From Schizochytrium sp. TIO01 (taxonomy: Eukaryota; Sar; Bigyra; Thraustochytrida; Thraustochytriidae): 64,000 bases of DNA. Below are positions 42,762 to 54,401 of the stretch, piece after piece. The translations under genes were made by a program, and so were the position numbers. How positions within the stretch are numbered: the stretch's first letter is position 1; each line of letters starts with the position of its first letter. Location: the NCBI GenBank assembly GCA_004764695.1, contig SMSO01000014.1, forward strand, positions 4,618,845 through 4,682,844, read 5' to 3'. Below the pieces are notes generated by a model. That model did no database searches. It was given only the letters and a program-made list of their open reading frames with translations, and was not told the DNA's origin.

Positions 42762-43199
42762 TCAATTTGCACTGGTCGGCCCAATGGTCCAAGGACAAGT
42801 CACAGAATCAGCTTGCCCATATTCATCAAATTTGCGCCTCAAGAAAGTGGCGTGCCCCGAATCTAAAAGCCCTACTAGTAGTTTACTCTTGCCTTCAATC
42901 GTATGCATAAACGCTGCCAAGCTTACATGTAATTCCCGCTTCTCATTCCGCATGCCTTCCCATCTTTTATCCTGCTGGACTAATGCCTAATATTCTTCCT
43001 CTCGCGCAAGCGGACAAGATATCCCGAGGTGTGGGACTTCTTCAATCTTGTGCCTAGGATGACAATTGCTATTTACAACGCACAGAACCCGGAGCGAAGC
43101 AAGATTTTCACATGCCAACCTATGATGTTCTGGCACTGCCCTGAGTGTGTATTTGCCAACCCAAGTAAGAGGTCTGACAGGGTTGCTTTGGATATTCAT
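42762..43199 (-). CDS. possible small two-exon gene
   Basis: Two stretches in the same frame, MNIQ...RVLCV (43199-43077) and ALVQQDKRWEGMRNEKRELH onward (42986-42762), are separated by a segment ending in an in-frame TAG. That TAG is the end of a good intron: GTAAAT at 43076 to TATTAG at 42987, 90 nt, phase 0. Splicing gives 115 residues, with a charged helical middle and the tail PWTIGPTSAN. No family is recognised. The opposite strand carries a 145-codon frame in part of this interval, but its residue composition looks less protein-like. The gene would be nested between the two tandem aminotransferases. A relic of a longer gene is an alternative. Confidence 0.35.
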
Positions 43200-44303
43200 T
43201 CACAAACTCATCGTCATCTCATGACCACGATCTTTTGTGGTTCTTCTTGAAGGTTGTTGAAACCGACAACAGAGGAGACAACAGACGTGCCGGGCGTTCT
43301 CTATAGATCTCCGTCGCGTGCTCCTCCTATCCCAAACTCGCACCAGTCAGTAGCACCTGTTCTTTTCTCCCTCCTACGCAGGGACGTAGCCACTGCTACC
43401 TCTGCTCGATTGAATATGAGGTTTCCCCGAGCGAGGAACAGCGAAAGGCACTTCGGGTAAACCCAATCCCAAAAACCGAGGTGAAGATGAGGACTGAGAG
43501 GACACCGGTGGCAGCGCAGAGGAGGATTGCATTACAATGCATTGCATTGCATTGGATTGCACTGGCTTCGAAAGCTTCTGTATTCCCTTCTCTGAAGCTC
43601 CACGCGTCAGTTTCTCAGCAGATTGGCGATATCAGCGCTTGGGTCCATACTTTGCGTTCTTTATTCATATTATTCCAAAAGAAAGAAGAAAGAAAGAATA
43701 AAAGCCGTAGAGTCATCCTATGAAAAAGTCCATCAATCGATCGATCAATGAATTTTTAACAGAAGTAGGTACGTCAATGAAAAGAAAAGAAAAGAAAAGA
43801 AAAGAAAGAACTCTTGAGGAGCAAGATACAGAAGAAGTCAAAGCTGTGATTCAATGTCCGTCATCTCAAAAGCACTCGTCACGCGGACCATCTTCTTCGT
43901 TTGCACGAACCCTCCTGAAGGCAGAAGGTTTGTACACAAACGCCAAAAAGGACGCCAGAGATTGAGGGCTTAGGTTCCACTCGAGCAATTCGTTCGTAGG
44001 TTTGATGCCTGCGAGGAGACGAACAGGCACGAAGAAGGATGGGAAGGAAGAGGAGCATCCTTACCTAGCTTTCAGTGTTTAGGTTAGGAGGCAACCTCAT
44101 AGATAACTTCTTCGTCATGTTTTGTAGAAGTAAGCAATGAATGCTAAAAACTTAAAAAAAAAAATCCTAATGCACGCATGTAAAATCATTTTCATGTCGC
44201 AGCAGACCGGAATTGGACCAAACCCGAAACTACTTGCACAACTAAGTGACCAAGACTGTTGGAACACGACGCAGAGAACCGAGGTTTGTTCTAATACTAA
44301 ACT
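43200..44303. other. intergenic region upstream of aminotransferase copy 2
   Basis: Contains a GCATT-type repeat near 43526-43560 and an AAAAG repeat at 43776-43806. Short frames here (near 43254, 43481, 43720) are unsupported. The promoter and leader of the second aminotransferase lie in the last few hundred bases. Confidence 0.5.
43776..43806. repeat. AAAAG pentanucleotide repeat
   Basis: About five to six AAAAG units, about 500 bp upstream of the second aminotransferase gene. Confidence 0.75.
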
Positions 44304-45944
44304 ATGTTTGCTCTCGGCTGCTGCTGCGGAGACTCGCAGTCTTCAGATGGCGATGATGCGCAATATGTGAGACTTGCTCAGGAGATGTCTCGCGGACAGC
44401 CGGATCTGCGAGGCAAGTCTGAATGCCCGTGTTGTGGAAGCAAGCTTGCTCAGGCCAAAACTGTGAGCTCAGAATCTAATTCTATGCGGCAGCCTCTACT
44501 CAAGGTTCAGGCTTACGAGCAACCACATGAATTGCCAATGGCCGCACCTGCTCCAGTTTATCAGCAGCAGCAACACGCAAAGTCATGGAATTCTCCGATG
44601 CCTAAGAAGACCTCCAGCGACATGGCACCTGCAATCAGCCAACGTGGCCAAGACGCCACTGTACCTGCGATCTCTTACCTCCCGGAGGTAATGGCCGCTA
44701 TGACCGACATGTACGACCCGGAGACCAACCCTGATGGCTGGATCATTGCCGCCGCAGCAGAGAATAAGCTTGTATACGAAGACGTCATGGCGCCCAAGTT
44801 GTGCGCCGCTCACGCCAAGCTTAGTGAGAACTTGGAGCATGAGAAGTTCTCGCCCTACTATGGTGATATGCGAGGAATGCCGAATGTACGTGAAGCTGTG
44901 GCCGGTCTTATGGAGACCATTGTCGTTAAGACCAAGAAGCTCGACCCTGATTGCATTTGTATTACCCCTGGCGTGACAAGTGCTGTAGATATGATGGCCT
45001 ATGTCCTGGCAAACCCTGGCGAGGGCGTTCTGGTCCCTGCGCCTTACTATCCGGCTTTTGACAACGATCTCAGCCGTCGCAGCCACCTTGTCCCTTGCAA
45101 AGCTTACATGGAGCGCGTTTCCATTGAGAAGGCCGATGATGTTCCTGGAATCCCAGAGGCGTTCCGCATCACCGAAGCTTGTCTTGAAAGGGGCCTTGCA
45201 GATGCCAAGGCGAAGGGTATTACGGTGAAGATATTTCTGCTTACCAACCCGGAAAACCCGCTTGGTTTTGCTCATACCAAGGAAGAGCTTGAGACAGTAA
45301 TTGCCTTTGTGCGCAAGCACAAGCTCCACCTCCTCAGCGATGAAATTTACGCTGGCGATTGCCATAGTGCATTGCCGGGTGATGCGACACACATTAGTGT
45401 TTTGGATTTGACTGAGGGCCCCGATGTTCATGTTCTTTACGGCATGTCTAAGGACTTTGGTCTCAGTGGCCACCGTCTTGGTTTCATCTATTCTGAGAAC
45501 AAGAACGTTGTGGCTGCTGTTTCCAGCCTCAACGGTTTCTCCTGTGTGTCCGGCCCAGCCCAGGCAATTCTTTACGAGCTTGTGAGTGATCTTGACTTTG
45601 TGCGCTCCTACACTGCTGAGAGTAATAAGCGCCTTAACAAGGCCTGCACTGCTGTTCAAAAGAAGCTTGCGTCAATGAACATTCCGTTCTTTCGTCCTAC
45701 GTCTTCTCTCTTCTTTGTCATGGACCTGCGCGCCTTTTTGCCTGAAGCCAGCTGGGACGGTGAACAAGACCTCTTCGAGGCTTTTGCCAAGAAGAAGATT
45801 ATTGTCACCCCTGGAAAGTCAGCGCATTTCACCGAGCCTGGATACTTTCGTATCTGCTATGCCGCTGCTTCTGAGGCTGCTATGGCAATTTTGCTCGATC
45901 GCATGTCTGTGGCACTTGGTGAGACCCAGCAGCGTCTCCGCTAA
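44304..45944 (+). CDS. class I/II aminotransferase, ACC synthase-like (copy 2, extended N-terminus)
   Basis: This 546-residue tandem paralogue of the gene at 41077 keeps the same core: SPYYGDMRGMPNVREAV, LLTNPENPLG, DEIYAGD and MSKDFGLSGHRLGF, with K383 as the predicted PLP lysine. It differs by an extra N-terminal stretch of about 80 residues. That stretch begins MFALGCCCGD, three adjacent cysteines suitable for palmitoylation, and contains CPCC at 41-44 plus a Gln run (87-90). This suggests membrane tethering or altered localisation compared with copy 1. Codons are more biased to C/G endings than in copy 1, and the opposite strand is open for 358 codons, so this copy may be the more highly expressed one. 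The substrate is unknown. No intron is needed. Confidence 0.9.
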   Translation: MFALGCCCGDSQSSDGDDAQYVRLAQEMSRGQPDLRGKSECPCCGSKLAQAKTVSSESNSMRQPLLKVQAYEQPHELPMAAPAPVYQQQQHAKSWNSPMPKKTSSDMAPAISQRGQDATVPAISYLPEVMAAMTDMYDPETNPDGWIIAAAAENKLVYEDVMAPKLCAAHAKLSENLEHEKFSPYYGDMRGMPNVREAVAGLMETIVVKTKKLDPDCICITPGVTSAVDMMAYVLANPGEGVLVPAPYYPAFDNDLSRRSHLVPCKAYMERVSIEKADDVPGIPEAFRITEACLERGLADAKAKGITVKIFLLTNPENPLGFAHTKEELETVIAFVRKHKLHLLSDEIYAGDCHSALPGDATHISVLDLTEGPDVHVLYGMSKDFGLSGHRLGFIYSENKNVVAAVSSLNGFSCVSGPAQAILYELVSDLDFVRSYTAESNKRLNKACTAVQKKLASMNIPFFRPTSSLFFVMDLRAFLPEASWDGEQDLFEAFAKKKIIVTPGKSAHFTEPGYFRICYAAASEAAMAILLDRMSVALGETQQRLR

Positions 45945-48824
45945 AGAGACCGCATTTGTTTTGCGTCAGCCGCTTGTTTATGTTTCTCCCATCCACACTG
46001 TTTCATACAGATCCTAGATTTACCTAAATTTAGGACATTTTCCAACTTTGGTTATGGCGAGTGTCTAAAGTAAAACCATCTTCATGTCCTTCGAAAGTTT
46101 TAAGTATCCTCTTTCGTTACGTTACCGCGTGTTGCACGAGGTATGGAATAGCTGAAAAAGTCCCAGATTTCATTTTACTTTTGTTGAAGTGCTCTCTGCC
46201 GGCCTGAGGTACTGTGTTCGTTGAAGGCAGTCATTGAAGAGGGTGGTGATATGTAGGACTGTCATCAATGGAGCTTCCTTGGTTTATAAGATTTCTTAAA
46301 CCTTCGAGATAAATGTGTTTTGTTTACTTTTCTTTCCGAAATTTCGAGAAAACGAAGTTTGTGTCATTGTGTAAGCACAGTTTTGCTTCGATTGATGAAG
46401 AGAGTTGTAAATTTTAGTTCAAGGATGGATAGGCTATGCTGCAACGCACATAAAGTTGATAATTAAACGTGACACTTTGCATATATTTGAAAAAGAAAAA
46501 GGAGAAGAAAAAAGAGTCCTCAACGTTCCTAGCTTGATCACAGCCCTATTCACCTAAACGTAAGTATCTAGTTCTTGGGAGGCAATGTGTATGATAGGGG
46601 AAGATAAAACAATAGTTATTTGTCTTTTTCGTAATTGCGAATCCGATTGTAAAATTCATCCCACGTTCCTACACACCATCAGATGATTGCATTCTTTCCG
46701 AGTAAACTTTTCAATTTCCATCTTTTCCTTTCACGACTTTAGGTTAGATCTTCCAAGACTACCAGGTTGAGCTTTTTGTCCTCGCCCTATGTAGTCTCGT
46801 ATCCTTTGAAATTAAAAAAGGTCTCGCAGAGGTGTCTTCTACCGTACATACAAGTCTTCTTCTTCCTAACTAGAATTGCACAAATCTCTAAAAATTTGCA
46901 CACTTAGGGAGGGCGGCCTAGACAAGCAAAGCAATTCATCGCATTTTCTGTCGGTACGATAAATCTGGCGCTCAAATAATGCCCAGGATTCTGTTGTCCC
47001 TGATTATGTTAGACCTCGAAATGAATCGATGATTTGCTTTCGAAAAACCTCAAGTCTGAGTCGTAAGGAACCTCGTGCCTAGCCCACCAAAAATGAGGAT
47101 GGAAAGGGGGAACTTAATTTGTAGTGGACGTGAACAAGCTGATCTTCAAATGCTCAAAGAAGTAGGAATGCACACCATTGAGACTTGTAAAACGTGGCGT
47201 TTTGATGAACTTCAATCCGTCTGACCGAACCAGAAAAGACCACGTCAGTGTGGGCGAGGGAATGCTTTATTTTGGCGAGCGAAACTTCCGAGTGATTGAT
47301 TGGCGCTGTCACTGACGCAGTAAGCGTCGTACAATGCTGCTTGGCTATTTCGGTGGCTCATATTCTTTTAATGGAGGAAGTGCAACAGTAGCTAGTATAC
47401 AGATTGAGATATCATGCTTGCACAACTTTCGTAGCAGAAAACGGTGTTGAACTATTCGTCTGATCAAACTGCATCTGCGGTTCTTTAGAATGAGTCTAGA
47501 CGACTAGTTGAAGTTGAGTTGAATGATGAGCAGACAGCCCCTTGCTCGCGTTTTTATTTATGGCTCCGACATCACAGGAGTCTTTCTTAGGTTGGACCTA
47601 CATGCACTCTCCCCTTGATGTAAAAGAGCAGCATCAGGACAACATAAATGTGCACACAAGAATTGTGCACAAAACTTGTTAGATACCTTGGTAGCAATTT
47701 GGTGGTACTCCTTCAAGTTCGTTAGTCTCCTCAGACAAATGTGCGTGCTACAACCTGCCTGAGGCCCGAGAACCATGTGTTATGGCAACTCGAACTAGTG
47801 TGTTTTCGCATTCACTAACTTGGATCCGAGGCTGAATTTGATGCACAACCTTTCATTTCTTCATTTTTGTTTTTGCACACAATTTCACCCTTCCTTATTT
47901 TTCAAACAAAAAAATTGTAACAACGAAAGAAAAAAACTAAAAAAGCTTATTAAAACTTCTCCTGGTTCATATGGCCAGATGGCTTTTCTGTTGATGTCAC
48001 AATCTCGAATCTCGCTGCAAGCAGTTTCCTGATACGAGCTAAACCCATTGCCGCTCTCGCCCAAATTTTCTTAGTAGTAGAAGGGATGGTAACAGTGGTC
48101 GTCTTCCAGTGAGCTCCTTAGCAAGCTTGAACTTGAAAAACAAACGACACGCACACGATCAGCTCTGATTTCATGGAAAGCCTTGTTCTTTATTGCTCCA
48201 CACTTCGCAAGTCTCACTTCTACAGTATCTAATAGCTGGAGGGCTACCACCAGGGCCTACCAAATCCGCACTGAGCAGAGAACAAAAAGCAACCTAAAAA
48301 GAAAGGGAAGCAAGAAAGAAAACTTTCTGGTCGGTTCTCACTGCTTACTTTAACTGCTTAGTTTAATACCCAGCAACACCTTGGCAGTAGCAGGTTGTGA
48401 TCTGCTGCGTTGAGACGGCATTTGAGCTATCCATGATATCTTTTGAGCATCTTCTACAGAGGCATGCTTCTCCCCGCCCTCCAAATAAGAGTTATACTTT
48501 AGTAAGACTTCTGTTTGGCCAGTCATCAATACAATTTTTATTCATTATTTTAATTTAATTTAAATTTATATTTTAGTTTAATTTTAATTTATACTTTAAT
48601 GAACAATAAGAGATTTTCCGATGTACCATTACAAAATGTATGATCATGAAATACCTCTACATACGGAACTGCTCGGATGAACTTCAATGGCGACGTGGCG
48701 GCCTCTGTGGAGGGATACTTGAGCCGCCTCTCTGGATTCCAGTTCAATCACCCTCCAGTGAATGGCTAGTTCGCCATTGGTCGCTCGATCGCTTCTTACA
48801 TTTTGCTCAATCGACCAGGTTAAT

Positions 48825-48827
<3 letters not shown>

Positions 48828-48866
<39 letters not shown>
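48828..48866. repeat. GA dinucleotide microsatellite
   Basis: About nineteen uninterrupted GA units in non-coding sequence. Confidence 0.9.
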
Positions 48867-48871
<5 letters not shown>

Positions 48872-51350
48872 TCGTCGCAGCCACCTCTGCATATGAAGGT
48901 CATCAAAAGCTGAAGCCGAGCTCATAAGTTATTCCAAACGCCAAAGACAAGTCGATTCTATTCTCAGACTGTAAAAATTCCTTGATTGCATTTGCCAGTG
49001 CTGCTTGGTTTTTATGCCGAGTCATCATGGTGGAAGGCACGCGCGAAAGAATTTGTAGATAAATTGGCACAAGAAATTTACAACATCGATGTAGTTTCTT
49101 CGCACGGTGGAGCCCCTTCAATGGCTCAGCTGATCTAACTGAGTCTAGACGGATATTTTCCCACTTGTACGCAAGAAATGAAAATATCACAGTCCGAAAA
49201 GTCGGCAAGCCAGCAAGTTTCTAAATTGAAATTCTCTAAGCTTGGCAAGCTCAATTACCGATACTGAGGAAGCTTTTGCAATCTAGCGAGGAGTAAAACC
49301 AACGATAACATCTCCCGTCCTCATACAAGAGATTCTCGAAAGAGAATCGCGACACCCTAAATGAAGTCATCGTTTTTCCTAAATAAGATATGCTACACAG
49401 GCCCGTACTTGAAGAATTCGCCCGCATTCGAGCCAGTTGGGCGCAATAAATCTGGCAGCAGTTAGTCAGTATTAGGTACCACTCTTTCAGCAGCCAGACA
49501 TTCGCCAGCCGAACTTGTTAGGCAAGACCACCTCTGATGAAGTTGAAACGGATCGGTCACGTGGCTTCTTCTGGTATTACTACAGCCACCATTCACTCTT
49601 CGTGATCTTCCCTTTTTAACACATATCTTTGTCAAAGCTCTTCTTGAGCGAAGCTCGCTTTATTGGTTGGCCTATTGGCTTACTGATTCATGGCTATCAA
49701 AGGGGGGGCAACAACATCAGGTTTACAGGAAAGAACCTGATCTTTGGCATGCTCAATGATTGGGTTGGCATTTTGAGAGAGAAAAGAAACTCCAAGGTTT
49801 CGCCTGCATACCAGAGAAAGCAAAGTCCAGCTGAGATTGTGTCTCAATCGAGCGGCAACTCCGGCTCAAACCTAAGCCACGCACCCTCCGGTCTCACAAA
49901 ATCTGGAGTAAGTCACACCTCAATCTCTCGTTGAGACGGCTTTGCAGAGATAACTGCAATCAATAGCGCCTTTTAATCAATTTACTTACGCTCAGGCTCC
50001 TTTGCTTTATAGTCTGAACCATATCTTGCCAACATTTCTTCAGCTAACCTTAAATTCATTCATCGCTCATTTTCACGTGCCGAGTTTCGTTAGACGAAAT
50101 TGAGCACTTCGCTAAAAAGTTGTTTGCATTTTTGCATTTTTAGCTTTTTTATTCTACTACTTACCCTTTTTAATGTGGAGAAAGCGCATAGGAAAATGAA
50201 GCAAAGCGAATCATCAAAGTGTTGACCAGAGAGTGGAAGTAGTATGTACACGACCCTATGGATGATCTTCAAGCCCACAATACGTCCATTATGACTCAGG
50301 CAAGCTTCTTCAACCCTTCGCCATGGTTGCCCATTCACTGTTTAGCATTAAACGTGCAATGCTATCAAGTTTAGGATCAAACTTCTTGAAAGTGCTTCCT
50401 TTTAAGGTTATCTATAGTACCTCTTGGCAGGAAAGAATTTCACGTGCACACCCGCATCCCAATTTTAAAATTGAAGACTTCAAAGCTAGCACCTAGGTAG
50501 ACGAACGTGACGCTCGCAGTTTGACCCGACAGACACCCGTGCGTTAGGAAAGGGCCTCAACTTGGCAGATATTTCTATTCATTCATTCATTTTCATTCTT
50601 GAAATCATTACTTGTAGGACCTCCCTGCTTGAAACATTACTTTTTTTATCAGGTATACTATTTCGATATAATGTAATTATATTAATTAAATAATATTAAT
50701 ATTATGACAGATCTCTAATGATTAGGTTAAGAGGTCTTGCCCTCATCAATTTAAAAAAAAAATAAACATTCCTAACTAATAGTAATTAATAGCCCACTAG
50801 ACAGAAAAGTAGATCGAAACAAGAAATAAAAAATTGTAAAAGGAAGATCCTTTCTGGAAAGAAGGCTGAAAAAACAGACCAAAAAGAAACCAGCATAGAG
50901 GAACAGGAAGGCGTACAAACCTACTTAACCTTAACCCTAATAGATACTTTCACTTTTGACAGGTTTATGATTTACTTCTACTGTTTATAATAAGATAGCT
51001 CCTACTGAAGAGCCCAGCAGCGCGACAACGACGGAATTGCCTGAGTCACTAAGTGTATCTACTCTAAACTAACCCAAATCGGGCGAAAGATCGTCGAAGA
51101 GAGTTTCACTTGCTGTGCGCAATAGGCTGTTTGATGCGCTATATACTTCACTTAAATATTCAAATTAAAGTGGGTTATACGTCGCCACAAATAGCCTATA
51201 GCCAGGCCGTCAGTCTGCGTAAGAGATGTGGTGAAAAGCGCTTAGTTATGTTATGTTTTAAAAGGGGCTAAAGACTATTGTAAATTAAATAAGATCAAAT
51301 AAATGTTAATACTTTTTTGTTAGAAAGTGCACATCCAAAAGAAAACTAAG

Positions 51351-51545
51351 TCATTCATTTATTCATTCATTCATTCATTCATTCAATCAATCCTTTCGAG
51401 GACCCGCCTGTCGAAAACCCAGGCTCAAAGACCAATAAGAATTGAGGTCAATTGGATCGCCGGCCAGGAGAGCGCCGGCCCGACTTATATGCTGCCTCCA
51501 CGGCAGGCTCCATTTGTTTATTTATTTATTCATTCATTCATTCAT
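51351..51545. repeat. pair of ATTC arrays
   Basis: ATTC units at 51351-51392 and again at 51511-51545, separated by about 120 bp of GC-richer unique sequence, in the same orientation. Confidence 0.8.
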
Positions 51546-52099
51546 TCACTGATTTATTGATTTATTCTTATTTCTAGTACCGATCTGAAAGAAGAAGACT
51601 TCAGAGCTCTTTACTTACTTTAGGAAAGAAGAGGGTAATGAAAGCATTTCATAAAATACAGGTATGGGTAGACAGACTATCCATCCTTCACACGTGTGAA
51701 GTGCTCACTCCTTCAGCACCTCAACATCCGCAACAGCAGCTTTGCTGTGAGAGCAACTAACGTGAAGCTTCATCGCAAAGTCCGGATAGATAGATAGATC
51801 GATCGATCGATAGATATCTTCAAAAGCCCTGAGGCGCTCCCTCGAATAGCACGTGCTGCTGAGAAGCACGTGTTTCTTTGCAATTTACAGGTGCCAGCAA
51901 AGAAGACATCCTGATCCCTCGAATGCACGCGAAACGCCGCCGGAAAGGAAAAGAAGATAGCTGATCAGCTGCAGACGAACCTGAGCAAGAGCAGCTGCCG
52001 ACAAGCCTGGTGACCGAGATCGCGAGACGACTTGCGCGGCGGAGAAAGAAACACAGCGATAGAGACAACTGCAAACACTCCAAAACTTACATATCCATC

Positions 52100-52157
52100 G
52101 GTCAGACAGACAGACAGACAGACTGACGATCGATCGATCAATAGATAGATAGATACC
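52100..52157. repeat. CAGA, GATC and GATA tetramer cluster
   Basis: CAGA units, then GATC units, then GATA units follow each other within 58 bp. A similar GATA/GATC run is at 51782-51813. Confidence 0.8.
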
Positions 52158-52300
52158 TGCTCACTACGGGGGATAGTTTAGCAAACGAAACGAAAGGGCT
52201 TCTTATTCATGATTCACTCTCGCGCCCTTTGTTCGACGTGTAACTTGAACGATGCGTGGGTCATCATAAATAAATAACTACCTTGAGCTCGAAGGAAATA

Positions 52301-52434
52301 AATGAACGAACGAACGAATGAATGAATGAATGAATGAATGAATGAATGAATGAATGAATGAATGAATGAATGAATGAATGAATTATAAATAAATTTATAA
52401 ATGAATGAATAAATGAATAAATGAATAAATAAGT
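52301..52434. repeat. GAAT/AAAT tetranucleotide array
   Basis: About twenty GAAT units pass into degenerate AAAT-containing units. The array ends about 170 bp upstream of the bHLH-like gene start and is therefore within its promoter region. Confidence 0.9.
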
Positions 52435-52604
52435 TTATGAATAACTAAGAGACGAATAATAAGTAAGTAGCTACACGCAGTAGTAGGAAACTAACTATAT
52501 GAAGAGTGAGTCAATATCGCACTTGGCTTGCACGCGCTGCACTCGCTGGCGAAGGGAGCGCAGACCAGACCCCGATATCGATAGGGCACGGACGTCGTCG
52601 CGCG

Positions 52605-54401
52605 ATGGCGCCCAAGCACGACAGCAAGACCGAGTCCGGGTCACGATGGAGCATCGAGGAAGGTGAGTTTGCCTTCGTGGCTTTGCGAGGCCCCTCGCGG
52701 CAGCTGGCCGCCGCGAGGTTTGCCTCGCTCGATCATTCGTTCACTCATTCGTTCATTCATTCGCTCGCGCGTTCATTTTCCACGCATTCTTCATCCCGCC
52801 ATCCCCCATCCCGTACTCCAGCCAGCCAGCCCTCGCTCCCGCGAGCCTCGCCAGCCTCGAGCCGGAGGCAGCAGCCGCCTGCAACGAGGCAGCCGGAGGA
52901 GGCAGACACCGCCGTGGCGCCCTCGCGGCTCCACGAGCTGGCGAGCGCCTTACGGAAGGCAGAACTGCGTTGGAGCATCTCTGTCTCTTTCCTTTCCTCT
53001 TTCTCTCATTCCTCTTATTTCTCTTCTTTATTTCTCTTTTCTCCTGTTCTTTCTGTGGGTCGAAAGGTCCAGGAAGGCCTATGCGCCGCATAGAGCAAAC
53101 TCTAGGGGTGGAGGAAAGGAGTGTACCTAGCGCAGGGCTTAGAGAGACGCATACGTGGGAACGGTAAGAAGAATGGGCGCACGACCATTTTGGCTGTCCG
53201 TAAGGCAGCGCAAGAGTGCGAGATGTGTATTCGTTTGGTAGCCAGCTAGCTAGCTAGCTAGCTTGCCAAGAAGGCGAATGCGCGCGTTCCAGGCGGCTGG
53301 CCTGGCTGGCTGGCGTGCAGCAGAGAGCGGGATATTTATTTATTTGACAATTTGCTAGCGAGCTTGATTAATGGATTGGCGGATTGCCGAGCTAAGTTTG
53401 CCAGCAAGGGCTGTGTTTTTTGCTACTACTTCTGCTGTGTTGCCTGCCGCTGGCATGGAATTTTTGCTTTCTTTGGCCGGCTCGTGTGTGGGATGAGCCT
53501 GGTCTGGGAGCGGTGTTTAGGAAGGGACGATAAGATGAAGATCAGTATGACATAGAAATGGCAATCGGTTTTCTGTAAGAATGGTTAGAAGGGTAATGGA
53601 AAGTGATGAACGAATGAACGAATGAATTAATGAATGAGGGAAGCTGAGGGAGGGAGAGGACGAGGATGGAGAACTGACACAGAACGAATATTCTATGAAC
53701 TTGCTTGCTTTGTTCGTGCTACTTACAATCCGCTAACTATATCAATCAATATCTGGTTGGTTGTTTGCATTGATGATAATTCATTCCTGACCCGGGGACC
53801 GATCATTTGGCTACTGTTATTGGTGACTCTGGCGTTTGGCGGCTTGACTGGAAAACTATAACTGCAATTGTGGAATTGGTGGCATCGGCGAAACTTGTGG
53901 CGTCATCGCTGGTGGGTCTTTGTCTGCATTTGATTGCACGGCACAGTCAAGAACCTCTTTATGAGGCCCTTCAGCCGTAGCTCGGCTGACCGCGAGCGGT
54001 CAGGGCACTCGTCAGGCCTAAGCTTCTCTGGTCTGAGGTGGTCCCTCGACGAGGTCCGCAGCGCCTTTTCGAGGTCCAAGTCAAATGGTAAAAAGAAACG
54101 CGCCAAAAACCTGTCGGATGGCGAGCGCAAGAAGCGCCGTGACGACCGCCTGAAAGCCCGCAAGGAAAAGAAATCTAAACGTGAAAAGGAACGCCGCAAC
54201 CAGGTGAATGGCCTCATCGACACACTTGGTGAAAAGGTGGGCGTTGACCAGAACGACCGCAAGGGCAACAGGCTAACTGTGCTCTCAGCGGCCGTGACAA
54301 AACTCAAAGACCAGAAGGGAATAGAGCGAGGCCTCGACGATGATTTTGATGACGATTATGATGATTACGACTCCGAGGACAGCATGACTCGGAAGTTGTA
54401 A
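52605..54401 (+). CDS. bHLH-like protein with duplicated RWS motif (two exons)
   Basis: Exon 1 is 52605-52662 and exon 2 is 53947-54401. The 1284-bp intron begins GTGAGT and ends CAG and interrupts a valine codon. The spliced product is 170 residues. Splicing creates RWSIEEVKNLF (14-24), which matches RWSLDEVRSAF (50-60) entirely within exon 2. This internal duplication independently supports the junction. Residues 66-103 are strongly basic, with EKERRN fitting the E-x-x-R-R core of a bHLH basic region; helix 1 (about 104-114), a loop and helix 2 (about 124-140, containing VLSAAVTKLK) follow. The C-terminus is a Glu/Asp-rich tail. A DNA-binding regulator is likely; partner and targets are unknown. 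The first ATG, in GCGATGGCG context, was chosen. A basic nucleolar protein is the main alternative. Confidence 0.72.
52663..53946 (+). other. long intron of the bHLH-like gene
   Basis: A GT-AG intron of 1284 bp, five times longer than the Rab intron and far longer than the 77-90 nt introns elsewhere in the window. It contains TTCA/TTCG repeats (52735-52775), a GC-rich Arg/Ser-coding-like segment, a pyrimidine-rich tract (52980-53055) and AGCT units at 53243-53263. No gene within it is supported. Confidence 0.65.
53243..53263. repeat. AGCT repeat
   Basis: Five AGCT units (self-complementary), similar to the GCTA run at 4405-4423. It lies inside the bHLH-gene intron. Confidence 0.75.

Larger units (their letters stand above)
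45945..52604. other. gene-poor region, 6.7 kb
   Basis: No supported gene. Short frames near 47558 (minus), 48903-49208 (minus), 49001-49138 (plus) and 49629-49934 (plus) look partly protein-like but lack domains and may be relics. Repeats: GA run 48828-48866, ATTC 51351-51392 and 51511-51545, GATA/GATC 51782-51813, CAGA and GATC/GATA 52100-52157, GAAT/AAAT 52301-52434. Very AT-rich stretches lie at 48535-48600 and 50640-50780. Confidence 0.5.

Noticed and set aside
44583-45659. 358-codon frame opposite aminotransferase copy 2
   Set aside because: It mirrors a well-supported enzyme gene; codon bias explains the openness, and no domain is seen on this strand.
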